This document shows, piece after piece, positions 35,218-43,333 of a stretch of DNA of 51,473 nt (positions are counted from its first letter, which is position 1; the number at the start of each line of letters is the position of its first letter). The DNA comes from CBDUQI01 sp965369325 (lineage in GTDB: Bacteria; Pseudomonadota; Gammaproteobacteria; Steroidobacterales; JBCBZW01), in NCBI GenBank assembly GCA_965369325.1, contig CBDUQI010000010.1, positions 1 to 51,473 of the forward strand. Direction: 5' to 3'. The notes beneath the pieces are model-generated. The model was not told where the DNA came from. It ran no database searches and saw only the letters and a list, made by a program, of their open reading frames with translations. A program made the translations under genes and the position numbers.

Positions 35218-35693
35218 TGGCAATGACATTGGCACAACTCACTAGCCAGTACGCCCAGGTGGGTACAATTCGGTGGATAGGTGTGCGAGCAGCCCGCAAA
35301 GCCCCGGTGCAGGAGATTGGCGCCACTTACATTCGTGCAGCTGGGCTTGAAGGGGACTATCGCCAGCGTCCAGGCAAGCGGGCGGTGACGCTGATTCAGT
35401 GGGAGCACCTGGCGGTGATCGCCGCACTGGGTGGACTGGCGGAGTTGCCACCCCATATCCTGAGGCGCAATATCTGCATCAGCGACTTCAATTTGCTGGG
35501 TCTTAAGAATGAGCGGGAATTTCGGCTGGGGGAAGCGGTGCTGATGGGCACCGGGCTCTGCGCACCCTGCTCGCAAATGGAGCGCGCGCTGGGCACTGGC
35601 GGTTATGCGGCCATGCGGGGGCACGGCGGTATTACTGCGCAGGTGGTTACGCCGGGCAAAATTCGCATTGGCGACACACTGGAACCGATATGA
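35217..35693 (+). CDS. MOSC domain protein
   Basis: 158 residues from ATG 35217, which shares one base with the TGA of the dehalogenase (TGATG), so translation is coupled; the frame extends further upstream only inside the dehalogenase gene. The MOSC core is visible: AAGLEGDYRQRPGKRAVTLI, LRRNICISDFNLLGL, and the conserved Cys in GTGLCAPCSQME at about 120-131. MOSC domains occur in molybdenum-cofactor sulfurases and related proteins and are thought to carry sulfur or bind metal-sulfur groups. A role in maturing or protecting the dehalogenase iron-sulfur or cofactor system is inference from coupling. It overlaps the YceH gene by four bases. Confidence 0.85.
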   Translation: MAMTLAQLTSQYAQVGTIRWIGVRAARKAPVQEIGATYIRAAGLEGDYRQRPGKRAVTLIQWEHLAVIAALGGLAELPPHILRRNICISDFNLLGLKNEREFRLGEAVLMGTGLCAPCSQMERALGTGGYAAMRGHGGITAQVVTPGKIRIGDTLEPI

Positions 35694-36373
35694 CTCAAAC
35701 GGAAAAATGCATGGATATTGAGCTGAACGACATCGAGATTCGTGTGCTCGGATGTCTGATCGAAAAAGAGGCCGCCACACCGGACAACTACCCGCTTTCG
35801 ATCAATGCCGTGCTGACGGCCGCCAATCAAAAGACCAATCGCTTTCCCGTGCTGCAGCTTAGCGAGGGGGAAGTACAGAATGCCGTCGACTCACTCGCCC
35901 GCCATACACTCGTGGGCTCGCGCTCGGGTGCAGGCAGTCGGGTATTGAAGTATGCCCATCGCCTTAGCGATCGGCTGGGCGATGAGTTTCGTTTTTCCCA
36001 GCGGGAGCTTGGTGTACAAGCGGTATTGTTCCTACGCGGCCCGCAAACGGCTGGCGAGATCAAAACGCGCGGCGCGCGCATTCATCATTTGAAGGATGTG
36101 AGCGATGTAATCAGCACCCTACAGAGCCTAGCCAACCGGGAGACCGGCGCCTGCGTCACCCGCTTGGCCCCGGCACCGGGGCAAAAGGAGGCCCGCTATG
36201 CGCACCTGTGGTCCGGCGAGGTGGATGATTCGGTTCTAAGCCAAGGTGTCGGGCCCAGCGCCGGACAGGTAAGCGTTGACGTGGTCGGGCGTGTGAGCGC
36301 GCTGGAGGAGACGGTAAGCGAACTGCGTGCGCAATTGGACACCATGCAGGAAAAGTTGCGCGACCTGCTCTAG
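35690..36373 (+). CDS. yceH: YceH family protein (DUF480)
   Basis: 227 residues; the ATG overlaps the MOSC stop (ATGA), and a second ATG at 35711 (MDIELND) is an alternative start. The family's opening LNDIEIRVLGCLIEKEAATP, NYPLSINAVLTAANQKTNR and KYAHRLSDRL are diagnostic. YceH proteins have two winged-helix domains and no settled function; DNA binding is likely. The C-terminus ends in a coiled coil (VSALEETVSELRAQLDTMQE). Coupling to the dehalogenase and MOSC genes is unusual and may be chance operon membership. Confidence 0.92.
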   Translation: MTQTEKCMDIELNDIEIRVLGCLIEKEAATPDNYPLSINAVLTAANQKTNRFPVLQLSEGEVQNAVDSLARHTLVGSRSGAGSRVLKYAHRLSDRLGDEFRFSQRELGVQAVLFLRGPQTAGEIKTRGARIHHLKDVSDVISTLQSLANRETGACVTRLAPAPGQKEARYAHLWSGEVDDSVLSQGVGPSAGQVSVDVVGRVSALEETVSELRAQLDTMQEKLRDLL

Positions 36374-36426
36374 CGGGCGCGAGGACTCCCACCACGACCG
36401 CTTCGGCGTCACAGGACCATTTCTCT

Positions 36427-37200
36427 ATGCGTGTGTTCACGGTGTCGGACGTGCATGTCGACTACCCCGAAAACCTGAACTGGCTGCTCACTCTGTCAGC
36501 CAGCGAATTTCAGGATGATGTATTGATTCTGGCGGGTGACTTGACCGACAACCTGCCGCGACTGCGTGTTTGTTTTGAATCAGTCGCGGCGCGTTTTCGC
36601 CAGGTGCTGTATGTACCGGGCAACCACGAGCTGTGGGTGCATCGGGCGCCGGAGCTCACCTCAATTGACAAATTTCACCTGGTGTTAGAGGCGGCAAACG
36701 ACTGCGGCGTAAGCACGGAACTCTGGCACGAGGGCGAGCTGGCGATTATGCCGCTGTTCAGCTGGTACGATTTTTCCTTTGGTGAGCCGGAGCCAAAGCT
36801 GCGTCGGGCCTGGGGGGATTTCCGCGCCTGCCGGTGGCCCGATCAGATGAGGCCCGCAGACATCACCCAGCACTTCCTCAGCATGAACACAGCCATAGCA
36901 CCCGCCGATGCCGCGACACTTATTACCTTCTCACACTTTCTGCCGCGTATCGATGTCATGCCCGAACAAATTCCTCAGAAGTACCGTTATCTGTACCCCG
37001 TACTTGGCAGTCACGCGCTTGGCGATCAGGTCACTCAACTCAGTCCGGCGTTGCATATCTACGGCCACAGCCACGTGACCCGACAGGTCACCCTGGACGG
37101 CGTCCGCTATATCAATAACGCCTACGGCTACCCCAGCGAACACCGGCTGTCGGACAAAAACCTCCTATGCATCTATGACGGTAACGCCCCGGTAGCGTGA
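36427..37200 (+). CDS. Calcineurin-like metallophosphoesterase
   Basis: 257 residues with the family's metal motifs in order: DVHVD (8-12), GDLTDN, GNHE and a final GHSH near 215. These coordinate two metal ions in phosphoesterases that hydrolyse phosphomono- or phosphodiesters. No signal peptide is seen, so it is cytoplasmic. The substrate cannot be read. It follows YceH by 53 bases on the same strand and may belong to the same transcript. Confidence 0.9.
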   Translation: MRVFTVSDVHVDYPENLNWLLTLSASEFQDDVLILAGDLTDNLPRLRVCFESVAARFRQVLYVPGNHELWVHRAPELTSIDKFHLVLEAANDCGVSTELWHEGELAIMPLFSWYDFSFGEPEPKLRRAWGDFRACRWPDQMRPADITQHFLSMNTAIAPADAATLITFSHFLPRIDVMPEQIPQKYRYLYPVLGSHALGDQVTQLSPALHIYGHSHVTRQVTLDGVRYINNAYGYPSEHRLSDKNLLCIYDGNAPVA

Positions 37201-37290
37201 CTAACCGAGAAAAATGCCCTCGGCCTGTCCCTGCTCCGACCTCATCACGCTTAACCAGATATGCGCGGCGAATTGTGGAGGAAGGATCGT

Positions 37291-40188
37291 ATGCATATGT
37301 TCTCTGGGCCCTGGACGGCGACCCGCTCGCCTGAGCAGGCGATAAACAGGCGACTGGCCTTCATCGCAGGATTGATGGCCAGCGCATTGTCGCTACAGGC
37401 CCACGCCATAGACACGCAATGGCTGGGAGGCACTGGCAACTACAGCGACCCGGCCAATTGGGACGCACCAGACTTTCCCTGCAACGAGCCATTCCAAAAC
37501 TGGGATGCCACCATCAGCACGGGCAACGCAACACAGGACGTAGGGGATTGCACTAGCGACAGCCTGACACTGGGGGATGCAGCAACATTCACCGTTGCCC
37601 CGGCGACCGCGTACCACGCAGTGTCGTGCAATCTTGCCGGAGATATCACCGCCAACGGCGGTAGTTTTCTTGGGGAAAGCTGCACGCTCACGGGTGCGTC
37701 CATCGATCTAGACGCCATCGGCGGCGCGCAGATCACCGTGGCGGGCGCCGCCGCATATGCATCAACGGACTTCAACAATCAGGGGCGCATAATTCTGCGG
37801 GCCAGCAATCCCGGCTCACTGCTCAGCTTGCCTGACGTGCTCAGTCTAAACGCAGGGTTCAACAGCAGCAGCGGCAACATTCACGTGCACGACATCGTAG
37901 CCAGCGATGAGGGGACGGTGGATTTGTCGGCGCTGGACTCTATTACCGGCCCCGTTGACGACGAGGATAGGCTGGACATCGAAGTCAGCACCAACGGCGT
38001 CATGCGCCTGGATTCATTGGCCACTATTAGCGCCAGCGGCCAGGTGCAGTTTGTGGTTAGCGACCAGGGCAGTTTGAACCTCCCCGCACTCGCCTCCGTC
38101 ACCGACGGCATTTTTACCATCAGCGCGGGGGGCCAGTTGTTGGCAAACCAGTCCAGCTGGGTCTACAGCTCAACCGGCCTGCCAAACAGTGGCATTAATC
38201 TGATGACGGCCTCCGGTGCAGAGTCGTTACTGGACCTGTCGGGCATGAGTAATCTGGACGCCGGGTTTAACAGCAGTAGCGGAAATGTTCACGCGCACAA
38301 CATCATCGCCTCGGATGGTGGCACCATTGATCTTTCCTCACTCGAGTCGATCACCGGTCCGGTCGACGACGAAGACCGGCTGGACATCGAGGTCAACACG
38401 AACGGTGTCATGTTACTAGATGCCCTGAGTACGGTCAGCGCTGGTGGCCAGGTGCTGTTCGCCGTCGGCAGTGATGGCGAGTTGGTATTGCCTGCGCTGT
38501 CATCGGTGACCGATGGAATATTCGCTATCAGCGCCGGTGGCCAGTTGCACGCCGCGAACTCCGCGTGGGCCTACAGTTCCACCGGTTTGCCAAACAGCGG
38601 AATCAACCTGATGAGTTCCTCTGGTGCAGGCTCGTTGTTGGACTTATCTGGCATGACCAGTCTGAACGCCGGATTCAACAGCAGCAACGGCAACGTCCAC
38701 GCGCACAACGTCATTGCCGCCGACTCGGGCACGCTGGACTTGTCCGCTCTGACGCAAATCACAGGGCCATCGGACGATGAAGACCGGCTGGATATCGAGG
38801 TCAACACCAATGGCGTGATGCTGCTGGATGCACTCAGCTCGGTGAGTGCCGACGGCCAGGTGCAGTTTGCAGTCGGCAGCGAAGGCCTGCTGGCATTACC
38901 GGCACTATCGTCGGTGAATGGTGGCATCTTCTCAGTGACGGCGGGCGGGCAACTGCATGCAGGGAGCTCTGTCTGGAGCTACAGCTCGACCGGATTGCCG
39001 AACAGCGGACTCAATCTGATCACGGCATCCGGTGCCGGATCACTGCTGGATCTGTCCGGCATGTCCAGTCTCAACGCCGGTTTTAATAGCAGCAATGGCA
39101 ACGTTCATGCGCATAACCTTATCGCCAACGACGGTGCACATCTGGATCTGTCGGGACTCCAGTCGATCACCGGGCCCACCGATAGTGAGGACCGCCTGGA
39201 CATCCAAACCGCCACGGGCGGCTCCATCGACTTGTCCGCTCTAAGCACCTTATCCAGCAGCGCTGGCAAGATCCGCTTCTCAATTGTTGATGGCACGCTC
39301 GACCTGGGCACCCTGGCTGGCGCATCGGGGGGCGGTTCCGACAGTGTTTCCGACATCACCCTAAGCGGCAATTCCGTCCTACAACTAAGCGGGACATTCA
39401 ACCCCAACAGTGAGGTGACCTTGGTTGCCAGCACCGGGACGCAGGTCCGAAGCGAGAACGATGTAAGTTTTCAGCACACAGTCGAAACCACCTTTCAACT
39501 ACGCGCGGCCACGCTGCAACTGGATGGGCAAGTGCCCCAGCGGCTGGAGGTGGGGGGCTTTAACATTGGCCCGGTGGTACCGAGTGATGAGAATTTCGAA
39601 ATCGGGCAGTTGGTCGTTGGCAGCAGCAGCACAATCAGCGACGTTCGGCTGCAGGACGTTATTGACAACGGCAACGGTCACAACCTGTGCGCCGGCAATC
39701 ACGAAAGCCTGTACCTCCTTGGCCTGAGTGGCAACGGCGAAGACGGGTTGCGGATACTGAACGGGGCCGTTCTGCGCCTCAGCGGCATCAATCTGTACAC
39801 CTCGATCAATGGCGTGATGACGTTCATCAATCCCCTGCTGCTCCCGAATGTACCCTTTGCCTTTGACGAGGGCTTCATCGAATCCCCGACGCTTGGAGAC
39901 TTTGATATGGACGGCGATGGGGTCGAAGATACGGTTGACAATTGTGTGAGTGAAGAAAACCCAAGTCAGCTTGATTCCGACGGTGACGGGTATGGCAATC
40001 GGTGCGACCCGGACTTCGACAACGACGGTACTGTCAACTTCGTTGACCTGGCCACCATGAAAGAAGTGTTCTTTACCAGTGATGAGGCGGCCGATCTCAA
40101 CGAGGACGGCACGGTGAACTTTGTCGACCTCGCAATTTTGAAGGCGTTCGTGTTCGGCAGCCCCGGGCCGTCGTGTGTAGTGCCCTAG
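37291..40188 (+). CDS. Secreted 136-residue-repeat protein with dockerin-like C-terminus
   Basis: The start is ATG 37291, 9 bases after GGAGG; an ATG at 37261 lies upstream of that site. 965 residues. Signal peptide about 15-40 (RRLAFIAGLMASALSLQAHA), then a WLGGTGNYSDPANW motif common at the N-terminus of bacterial surface proteins. Four tandem units of exactly 408 bases (136 residues) follow, the fourth incomplete and diverged; each carries GFNSSxGNxHxH, SITGPxDDEDRLDI and YSSTGLPNSG. The regular hydrophobic LDLSxL and LxLPAL spacing suggests a solenoid. The C-terminus is the shared module: DMDGDGVEDTVDNC, DFDNDGTVNFVDL, LNEDGTVNFVDL, SPGPSCVVP. Probably a surface adhesin or structural protein; unlike its relatives it has Gly in place of the third Cys. 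Confidence 0.88.
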   Translation: MHMFSGPWTATRSPEQAINRRLAFIAGLMASALSLQAHAIDTQWLGGTGNYSDPANWDAPDFPCNEPFQNWDATISTGNATQDVGDCTSDSLTLGDAATFTVAPATAYHAVSCNLAGDITANGGSFLGESCTLTGASIDLDAIGGAQITVAGAAAYASTDFNNQGRIILRASNPGSLLSLPDVLSLNAGFNSSSGNIHVHDIVASDEGTVDLSALDSITGPVDDEDRLDIEVSTNGVMRLDSLATISASGQVQFVVSDQGSLNLPALASVTDGIFTISAGGQLLANQSSWVYSSTGLPNSGINLMTASGAESLLDLSGMSNLDAGFNSSSGNVHAHNIIASDGGTIDLSSLESITGPVDDEDRLDIEVNTNGVMLLDALSTVSAGGQVLFAVGSDGELVLPALSSVTDGIFAISAGGQLHAANSAWAYSSTGLPNSGINLMSSSGAGSLLDLSGMTSLNAGFNSSNGNVHAHNVIAADSGTLDLSALTQITGPSDDEDRLDIEVNTNGVMLLDALSSVSADGQVQFAVGSEGLLALPALSSVNGGIFSVTAGGQLHAGSSVWSYSSTGLPNSGLNLITASGAGSLLDLSGMSSLNAGFNSSNGNVHAHNLIANDGAHLDLSGLQSITGPTDSEDRLDIQTATGGSIDLSALSTLSSSAGKIRFSIVDGTLDLGTLAGASGGGSDSVSDITLSGNSVLQLSGTFNPNSEVTLVASTGTQVRSENDVSFQHTVETTFQLRAATLQLDGQVPQRLEVGGFNIGPVVPSDENFEIGQLVVGSSSTISDVRLQDVIDNGNGHNLCAGNHESLYLLGLSGNGEDGLRILNGAVLRLSGINLYTSINGVMTFINPLLLPNVPFAFDEGFIESPTLGDFDMDGDGVEDTVDNCVSEENPSQLDSDGDGYGNRCDPDFDNDGTVNFVDLATMKEVFFTSDEAADLNEDGTVNFVDLAILKAFVFGSPGPSCVVP
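37816..39325 (+). repeat. Tandem 408-bp coding repeats (three full, one partial)
   Basis: Units begin at 37816, 38224, 38632 and 39040, each exactly 408 bases apart, as read from the repeated SLLxL...GFNSS segment. The first three are complete; the fourth loses similarity after about 95 residues. Codons differ between units while protein stays similar, so the repeat is old enough to have diverged at silent sites. Confidence 0.9.
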
Positions 40189-40210
40189 CCGCACGCGCGA
40201 GATTTCGGTC

Positions 40211-40239
40211 GGTGGCGTCCCGGACACTGGGACGCCACC
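40211..40239. terminator. 11-bp hairpin between convergent genes
   Basis: GGTGGCGTCCC at 40211-40221 pairs perfectly with GGGACGCCACC at 40229-40239 across a 7-base loop. It lies in the 60-base gap between the repeat protein and the SulP gene and probably ends both transcripts, though neither side has a T-run. Confidence 0.6.
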
Positions 40240-40248
40240 ATTGCTGTA

Positions 40249-41919
40249 TCAGGTCGCCACCGGCTGTGAGGTTGGTGTCGAGGCATTGCCGTCTGCCGCT
40301 TTGACGGCGGCGACAGCAGCTTTTAGGGCATCGATGCGGTGCTCATAGGTTGTGTCAGGCGGGAGACAATGATCCGCCTGCAAGCCGCTTAGCACTTCGG
40401 CGACATCCTCACTCATCCCCGAGACGTACACCGTGTTTCCTGCATGGCGCGCATCACAGGCAATGGTCTCCACGCCGCGAGCTGCGGAAACATCAATAAA
40501 CGACATCCGGGAGAAGTCCAGAATAATCGCGTTCGCTTTGCCCTTCATGCGCTCACGAATAAAGTGGCCAAGGTCGGCCGCGGCACCAAAACTAAGGGGG
40601 CCGCCGAAGTCGAACATGGTCACCTGTCCGTCAGACTCTGCAAGTAACTGCCGCTCTTGCTCTGTCGTTGAACGTACGGATGACTCCTTCGCCGCCTCCA
40701 ACTGATTGTCTGCGAGCTTCTTGACGAAGGCCAGCGCGGCCAACACCACACCCACACCCACTGCGGTGATCAGATCAACAAACACCGTCAGTCCAAGCAC
40801 AATTGCCATCAACACCAAGTCCCAGCGCGGACCGCGGTGTGCGCGTTTGAGATACGCGACATCGATAATGTCGTACCCCACCTTCACCAGAATACCGGCT
40901 AGCACCGCATGCGGGATCTGCGCGGCCAACGGCGACAGACTAACGACGATGGCCAACAGCACCAGCGCGTGAATAACGCCCGAGATGCGATTAGCCCCGC
41001 CGCTGCGAATATTGACCACCGTGCGCATCGTGGCACCTGCCCCTGGAATTGCACCGAACAGACCGGCGATGGTATTGCCCATGCCCTGGCCGAAAAGCTC
41101 GCGATCTGAATCGTGCCGTGTACGGGTCATGTTGTCGGCCACCAGCGAGGTGAGCAGGCTGTCAATCGCCCCCAAGATCGCCAGCACAAATGCGGCCTCG
41201 AACACAATCAGGTAGGTGTCATGCTCAAGCGCCGGCATGACAAACGACGGCAGTCCTGTGGGAATCTCACCCAACACTGGCGCACCCGGCAGGGCCACGC
41301 TGAGCAAGGTGCCGATAATCAGCGCCGCGAGTGCGCCGGGTACAAATTTGCCCAACGCCTTCGGCCAGAAGAAAATCACCCCGAGCGTCACTAGACCTAT
41401 CCCTAACGCGATCACATTCGGGTCCATTACGGCGTCCGGAATTGCTGTGAGCGCTGGAATGGTGCCGCCGCCCTCCGGTTCGTGCCCGAACAAACGCGCC
41501 AACTGTAACGCGATAATGATGCAGCCAATGCCGCTCATAAACCCGGAGATCACCGGGTACGGCACCAAGCGAATGTACTGTCCGAACTTAAGGAACGCGA
41601 ACACGATCTGCATCAGCCCGGCCAGCACGACCGCCGCGAACACTAACGTTGGATTCCCGGATAAAGAGGCGAACACACCGGCGAACACCACTACCATCGG
41701 GCCTGTGGGCCCCGACACCTGCGAGCCCGTGCCACCGAACAGCGAGGCGAAGAAACCAACGATTATCGCCCCCCAAATGCCGGCAATCGGGCCAGCGCCA
41801 GATGCCTCGCCAAACGCGAGCGCTAGTGGCAGAGCAACAATGCCGGCGGTTAATCCGCCGAACACATCGCCGCGAACATTCGACGCATCAAAAAACCTGG
41901 ACGCATCACTTGGTCTCAT
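40249..41919 (-). CDS. SulP family anion transporter with STAS domain
   Basis: From ATG 41919, six bases after AGAGGAG, this gives 556 residues. About 12-14 spans carry SulP motifs: ASNVRGDVFGGLTAGIVALP and SLFGGTGSQVSGPTGPMVVV near the N-terminus. The C-terminal STAS domain contains IILDFSRMSFIDVSAARGVE. SulP proteins move sulfate, bicarbonate or other anions with H+ or Na+. The gene lies downstream of a beta-carbonic anhydrase under the same ArsR-type regulator, so bicarbonate is the likely substrate, as in BicA-type systems; this is inference from context. Confidence 0.92.
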   Translation of the reverse strand: MRPSDASRFFDASNVRGDVFGGLTAGIVALPLALAFGEASGAGPIAGIWGAIIVGFFASLFGGTGSQVSGPTGPMVVVFAGVFASLSGNPTLVFAAVVLAGLMQIVFAFLKFGQYIRLVPYPVISGFMSGIGCIIIALQLARLFGHEPEGGGTIPALTAIPDAVMDPNVIALGIGLVTLGVIFFWPKALGKFVPGALAALIIGTLLSVALPGAPVLGEIPTGLPSFVMPALEHDTYLIVFEAAFVLAILGAIDSLLTSLVADNMTRTRHDSDRELFGQGMGNTIAGLFGAIPGAGATMRTVVNIRSGGANRISGVIHALVLLAIVVSLSPLAAQIPHAVLAGILVKVGYDIIDVAYLKRAHRGPRWDLVLMAIVLGLTVFVDLITAVGVGVVLAALAFVKKLADNQLEAAKESSVRSTTEQERQLLAESDGQVTMFDFGGPLSFGAAADLGHFIRERMKGKANAIILDFSRMSFIDVSAARGVETIACDARHAGNTVYVSGMSEDVAEVLSGLQADHCLPPDTTYEHRIDALKAAVAAVKAADGNASTPTSQPVAT

Positions 41920-42055
41920 GGGGAACTCCTCTGAAGCTTCGCATAACCTCACCGCCGGTGTCTGGGCGCTCACGCACCCAGCCCGACGATGACGCAGGCA
42001 TCAAGCAAATTGTGTCTATTGGTGCTGGCGCAGTGTGCTCCAGCGTGCGACGCGG

Positions 42056-42685
42056 CTAAGCCGTATACTGTTGGTCCACCGGCAAGAAGCGTCGACTTGT
42101 TTCATCATACGCATCCACGCCACCTGTCTTGATGTCGTACACCCAACCGTGCAACTGCAGGTTGCCGGCGGCCAGACGGGTAGCCACGGTCGGATGCGTT
42201 TTCAGATGAGTGAGCTGCAGAATCACGTTTTGCTCCAGCAGCATACGCATGCGCGCGCTCTCATCATGCTCATGCCCGATCTCCTGCACGATATCCACAG
42301 CAGCTTTGCAGTAGCTGAGCCATTCTTTCACATGCGGCAAGCCGTCCAAATCTTCCGGATTCATCGCGCCCTTCATGGCGCCGCATTCGGTGTGCCCGCA
42401 GACAACAATATGCGGCACTTTAAGGGCTGCGACGGCAAATTCAATAGAGGCCGTCATGCCGCCGGTGTGATTGGTGTGGGGGGGCACCACGTTGCCGGCA
42501 TTGCGACAGATAAACAGCTCACCCGGATCGGTCTGGGTAATCATCGCAGTTTCTATCCGCGAATCGGAACAGGTAATAAACAGGGCTTCGGGGGATTGCC
42601 CGAGGCTTAGTCTTTCGAACAACGCTTTCTTCTGTGGGTACACTTCATTTTGAAAACGAACCACTCCGGCGGCGAATTTAGGCAT
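42056..42685 (-). CDS. Beta-class carbonic anhydrase
   Basis: 209 residues from ATG 42685, close behind AGAGGAC; the frame runs further upstream but without a better ribosome site. The beta-CA zinc ligands are present: CSDSRI (Cys and Asp-Arg dyad) near residue 39 and HTECGA (His, Cys) near 98-103. The order CSDSR, RNAGN, GHTECGA and the C-terminal GWVYDIKTGGV are diagnostic. It interconverts CO2 and bicarbonate in the cytoplasm. Gene order ArsR, carbonic anhydrase, SulP suggests a bicarbonate uptake or pH-buffering unit. Confidence 0.93.
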   Translation of the reverse strand: MPKFAAGVVRFQNEVYPQKKALFERLSLGQSPEALFITCSDSRIETAMITQTDPGELFICRNAGNVVPPHTNHTGGMTASIEFAVAALKVPHIVVCGHTECGAMKGAMNPEDLDGLPHVKEWLSYCKAAVDIVQEIGHEHDESARMRMLLEQNVILQLTHLKTHPTVATRLAAGNLQLHGWVYDIKTGGVDAYDETSRRFLPVDQQYTA

Positions 42686-42705
42686 CAAAGTCCTCTTAAT
42701 GTTCA

Positions 42706-43065
42706 CTAGTCGTGGGTTTGACGTGCCGACCAAAGCCGGCGCGCCGAGTTAATTCTGGACTTGGGTATTGCGCTGCTGCGCCCTTCCACGAAGGCGATCG
42801 CATCCACAATCCAGCCAGCCAGCTCTGGTTGCACCAGATGGTAAAAATGGTGGCGCCCCTCACGTCGCTCCTCGACGATACGGTGGGCCTTTAGCAAACT
42901 CAGGTGCTGCGAAACACGCGGCCCCGGCAACTCCAACGATTGGGCCAGCGTATTCACGTCGGCCTCGCGAGCACCCAACTCTTCTATCAACCGAATCCGG
43001 TCGGGATGCGCAATGATCTTGAAAATCTCCGCGAGCTCTTTCGCGACCACCTGTCTGCTCGGCAC
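42706..43065 (-). CDS. ArsR family transcriptional regulator lacking cysteine
   Basis: 119 residues from GTG 43065, with GGAGGAGG seven bases upstream. A winged HTH of the ArsR/SmtB kind: IIAHPDRIRLIEELG, then VNTLAQSLELPGPRVSQHLS (recognition helix) and the wing EERREGRHHFYHL. The protein contains no cysteine at all, so it cannot be a thiolate metal sensor like ArsR or CadC; the His-rich wing (GRHHFYHL) is a possible ligand site. It is the first gene of the unit with carbonic anhydrase and SulP and probably controls it through the dyad at 43122-43146. Confidence 0.9.
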   Translation of the reverse strand: MPSRQVVAKELAEIFKIIAHPDRIRLIEELGAREADVNTLAQSLELPGPRVSQHLSLLKAHRIVEERREGRHHFYHLVQPELAGWIVDAIAFVEGRSSAIPKSRINSARRLWSARQTHD

Positions 43066-43102
43066 AGCAGCACCTCCTCCATTACGCCTGCACCATCGTT
43101 AG

Positions 43103-43147
43103 CCTGCGTATTCTGTAATTCATATACCTGCGAATTCTTGCAGATAT
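43103..43147. promoter_or_regulatory. Dyad and direct repeat upstream of the ArsR gene
   Basis: CCTGCG followed by ATTCT-like bases occurs at 43103 and again 24 bases later at 43127, and CTGC/GCAG arms flanked by ATAT make a dyad at 43122-43146. This lies 57-80 bases before the ArsR start, where an operator is expected. The function is inferred from position and symmetry. Confidence 0.4.
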
Positions 43148-43333
43148 GCATACAATATCTCATCTCAACCCAAGACTGTCAATCGACCAGCGCGGTAATC
43201 CGCACTTATCTAATAGGGGGGCTTAAGCGAAGCATTGTCGCCAAAATGCGGGTCTCGTCACCAGTGAACTGCAGCGACGGTAGCCGACTTCTTTGTATTC
43301 CAGTCAGTTGCGAGGCTCTCTGTACAGACACCC

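Noticed and set aside
35040..35780. 246-codon minus-strand frame opposite the dehalogenase end, MOSC and YceH
   Set aside because: It runs across three well-supported plus-strand genes; codon shadow.
39499..40227. 242-codon minus-strand frame opposite the repeat protein C-terminus
   Set aside because: Mirror of the dockerin-coding region, no signal or domain, crosses a terminator hairpin.
41216..41992. 258-codon plus-strand frame opposite SulP
   Set aside because: Low-complexity Pro/Asn/Thr protein typical of an antisense shadow of a membrane protein.
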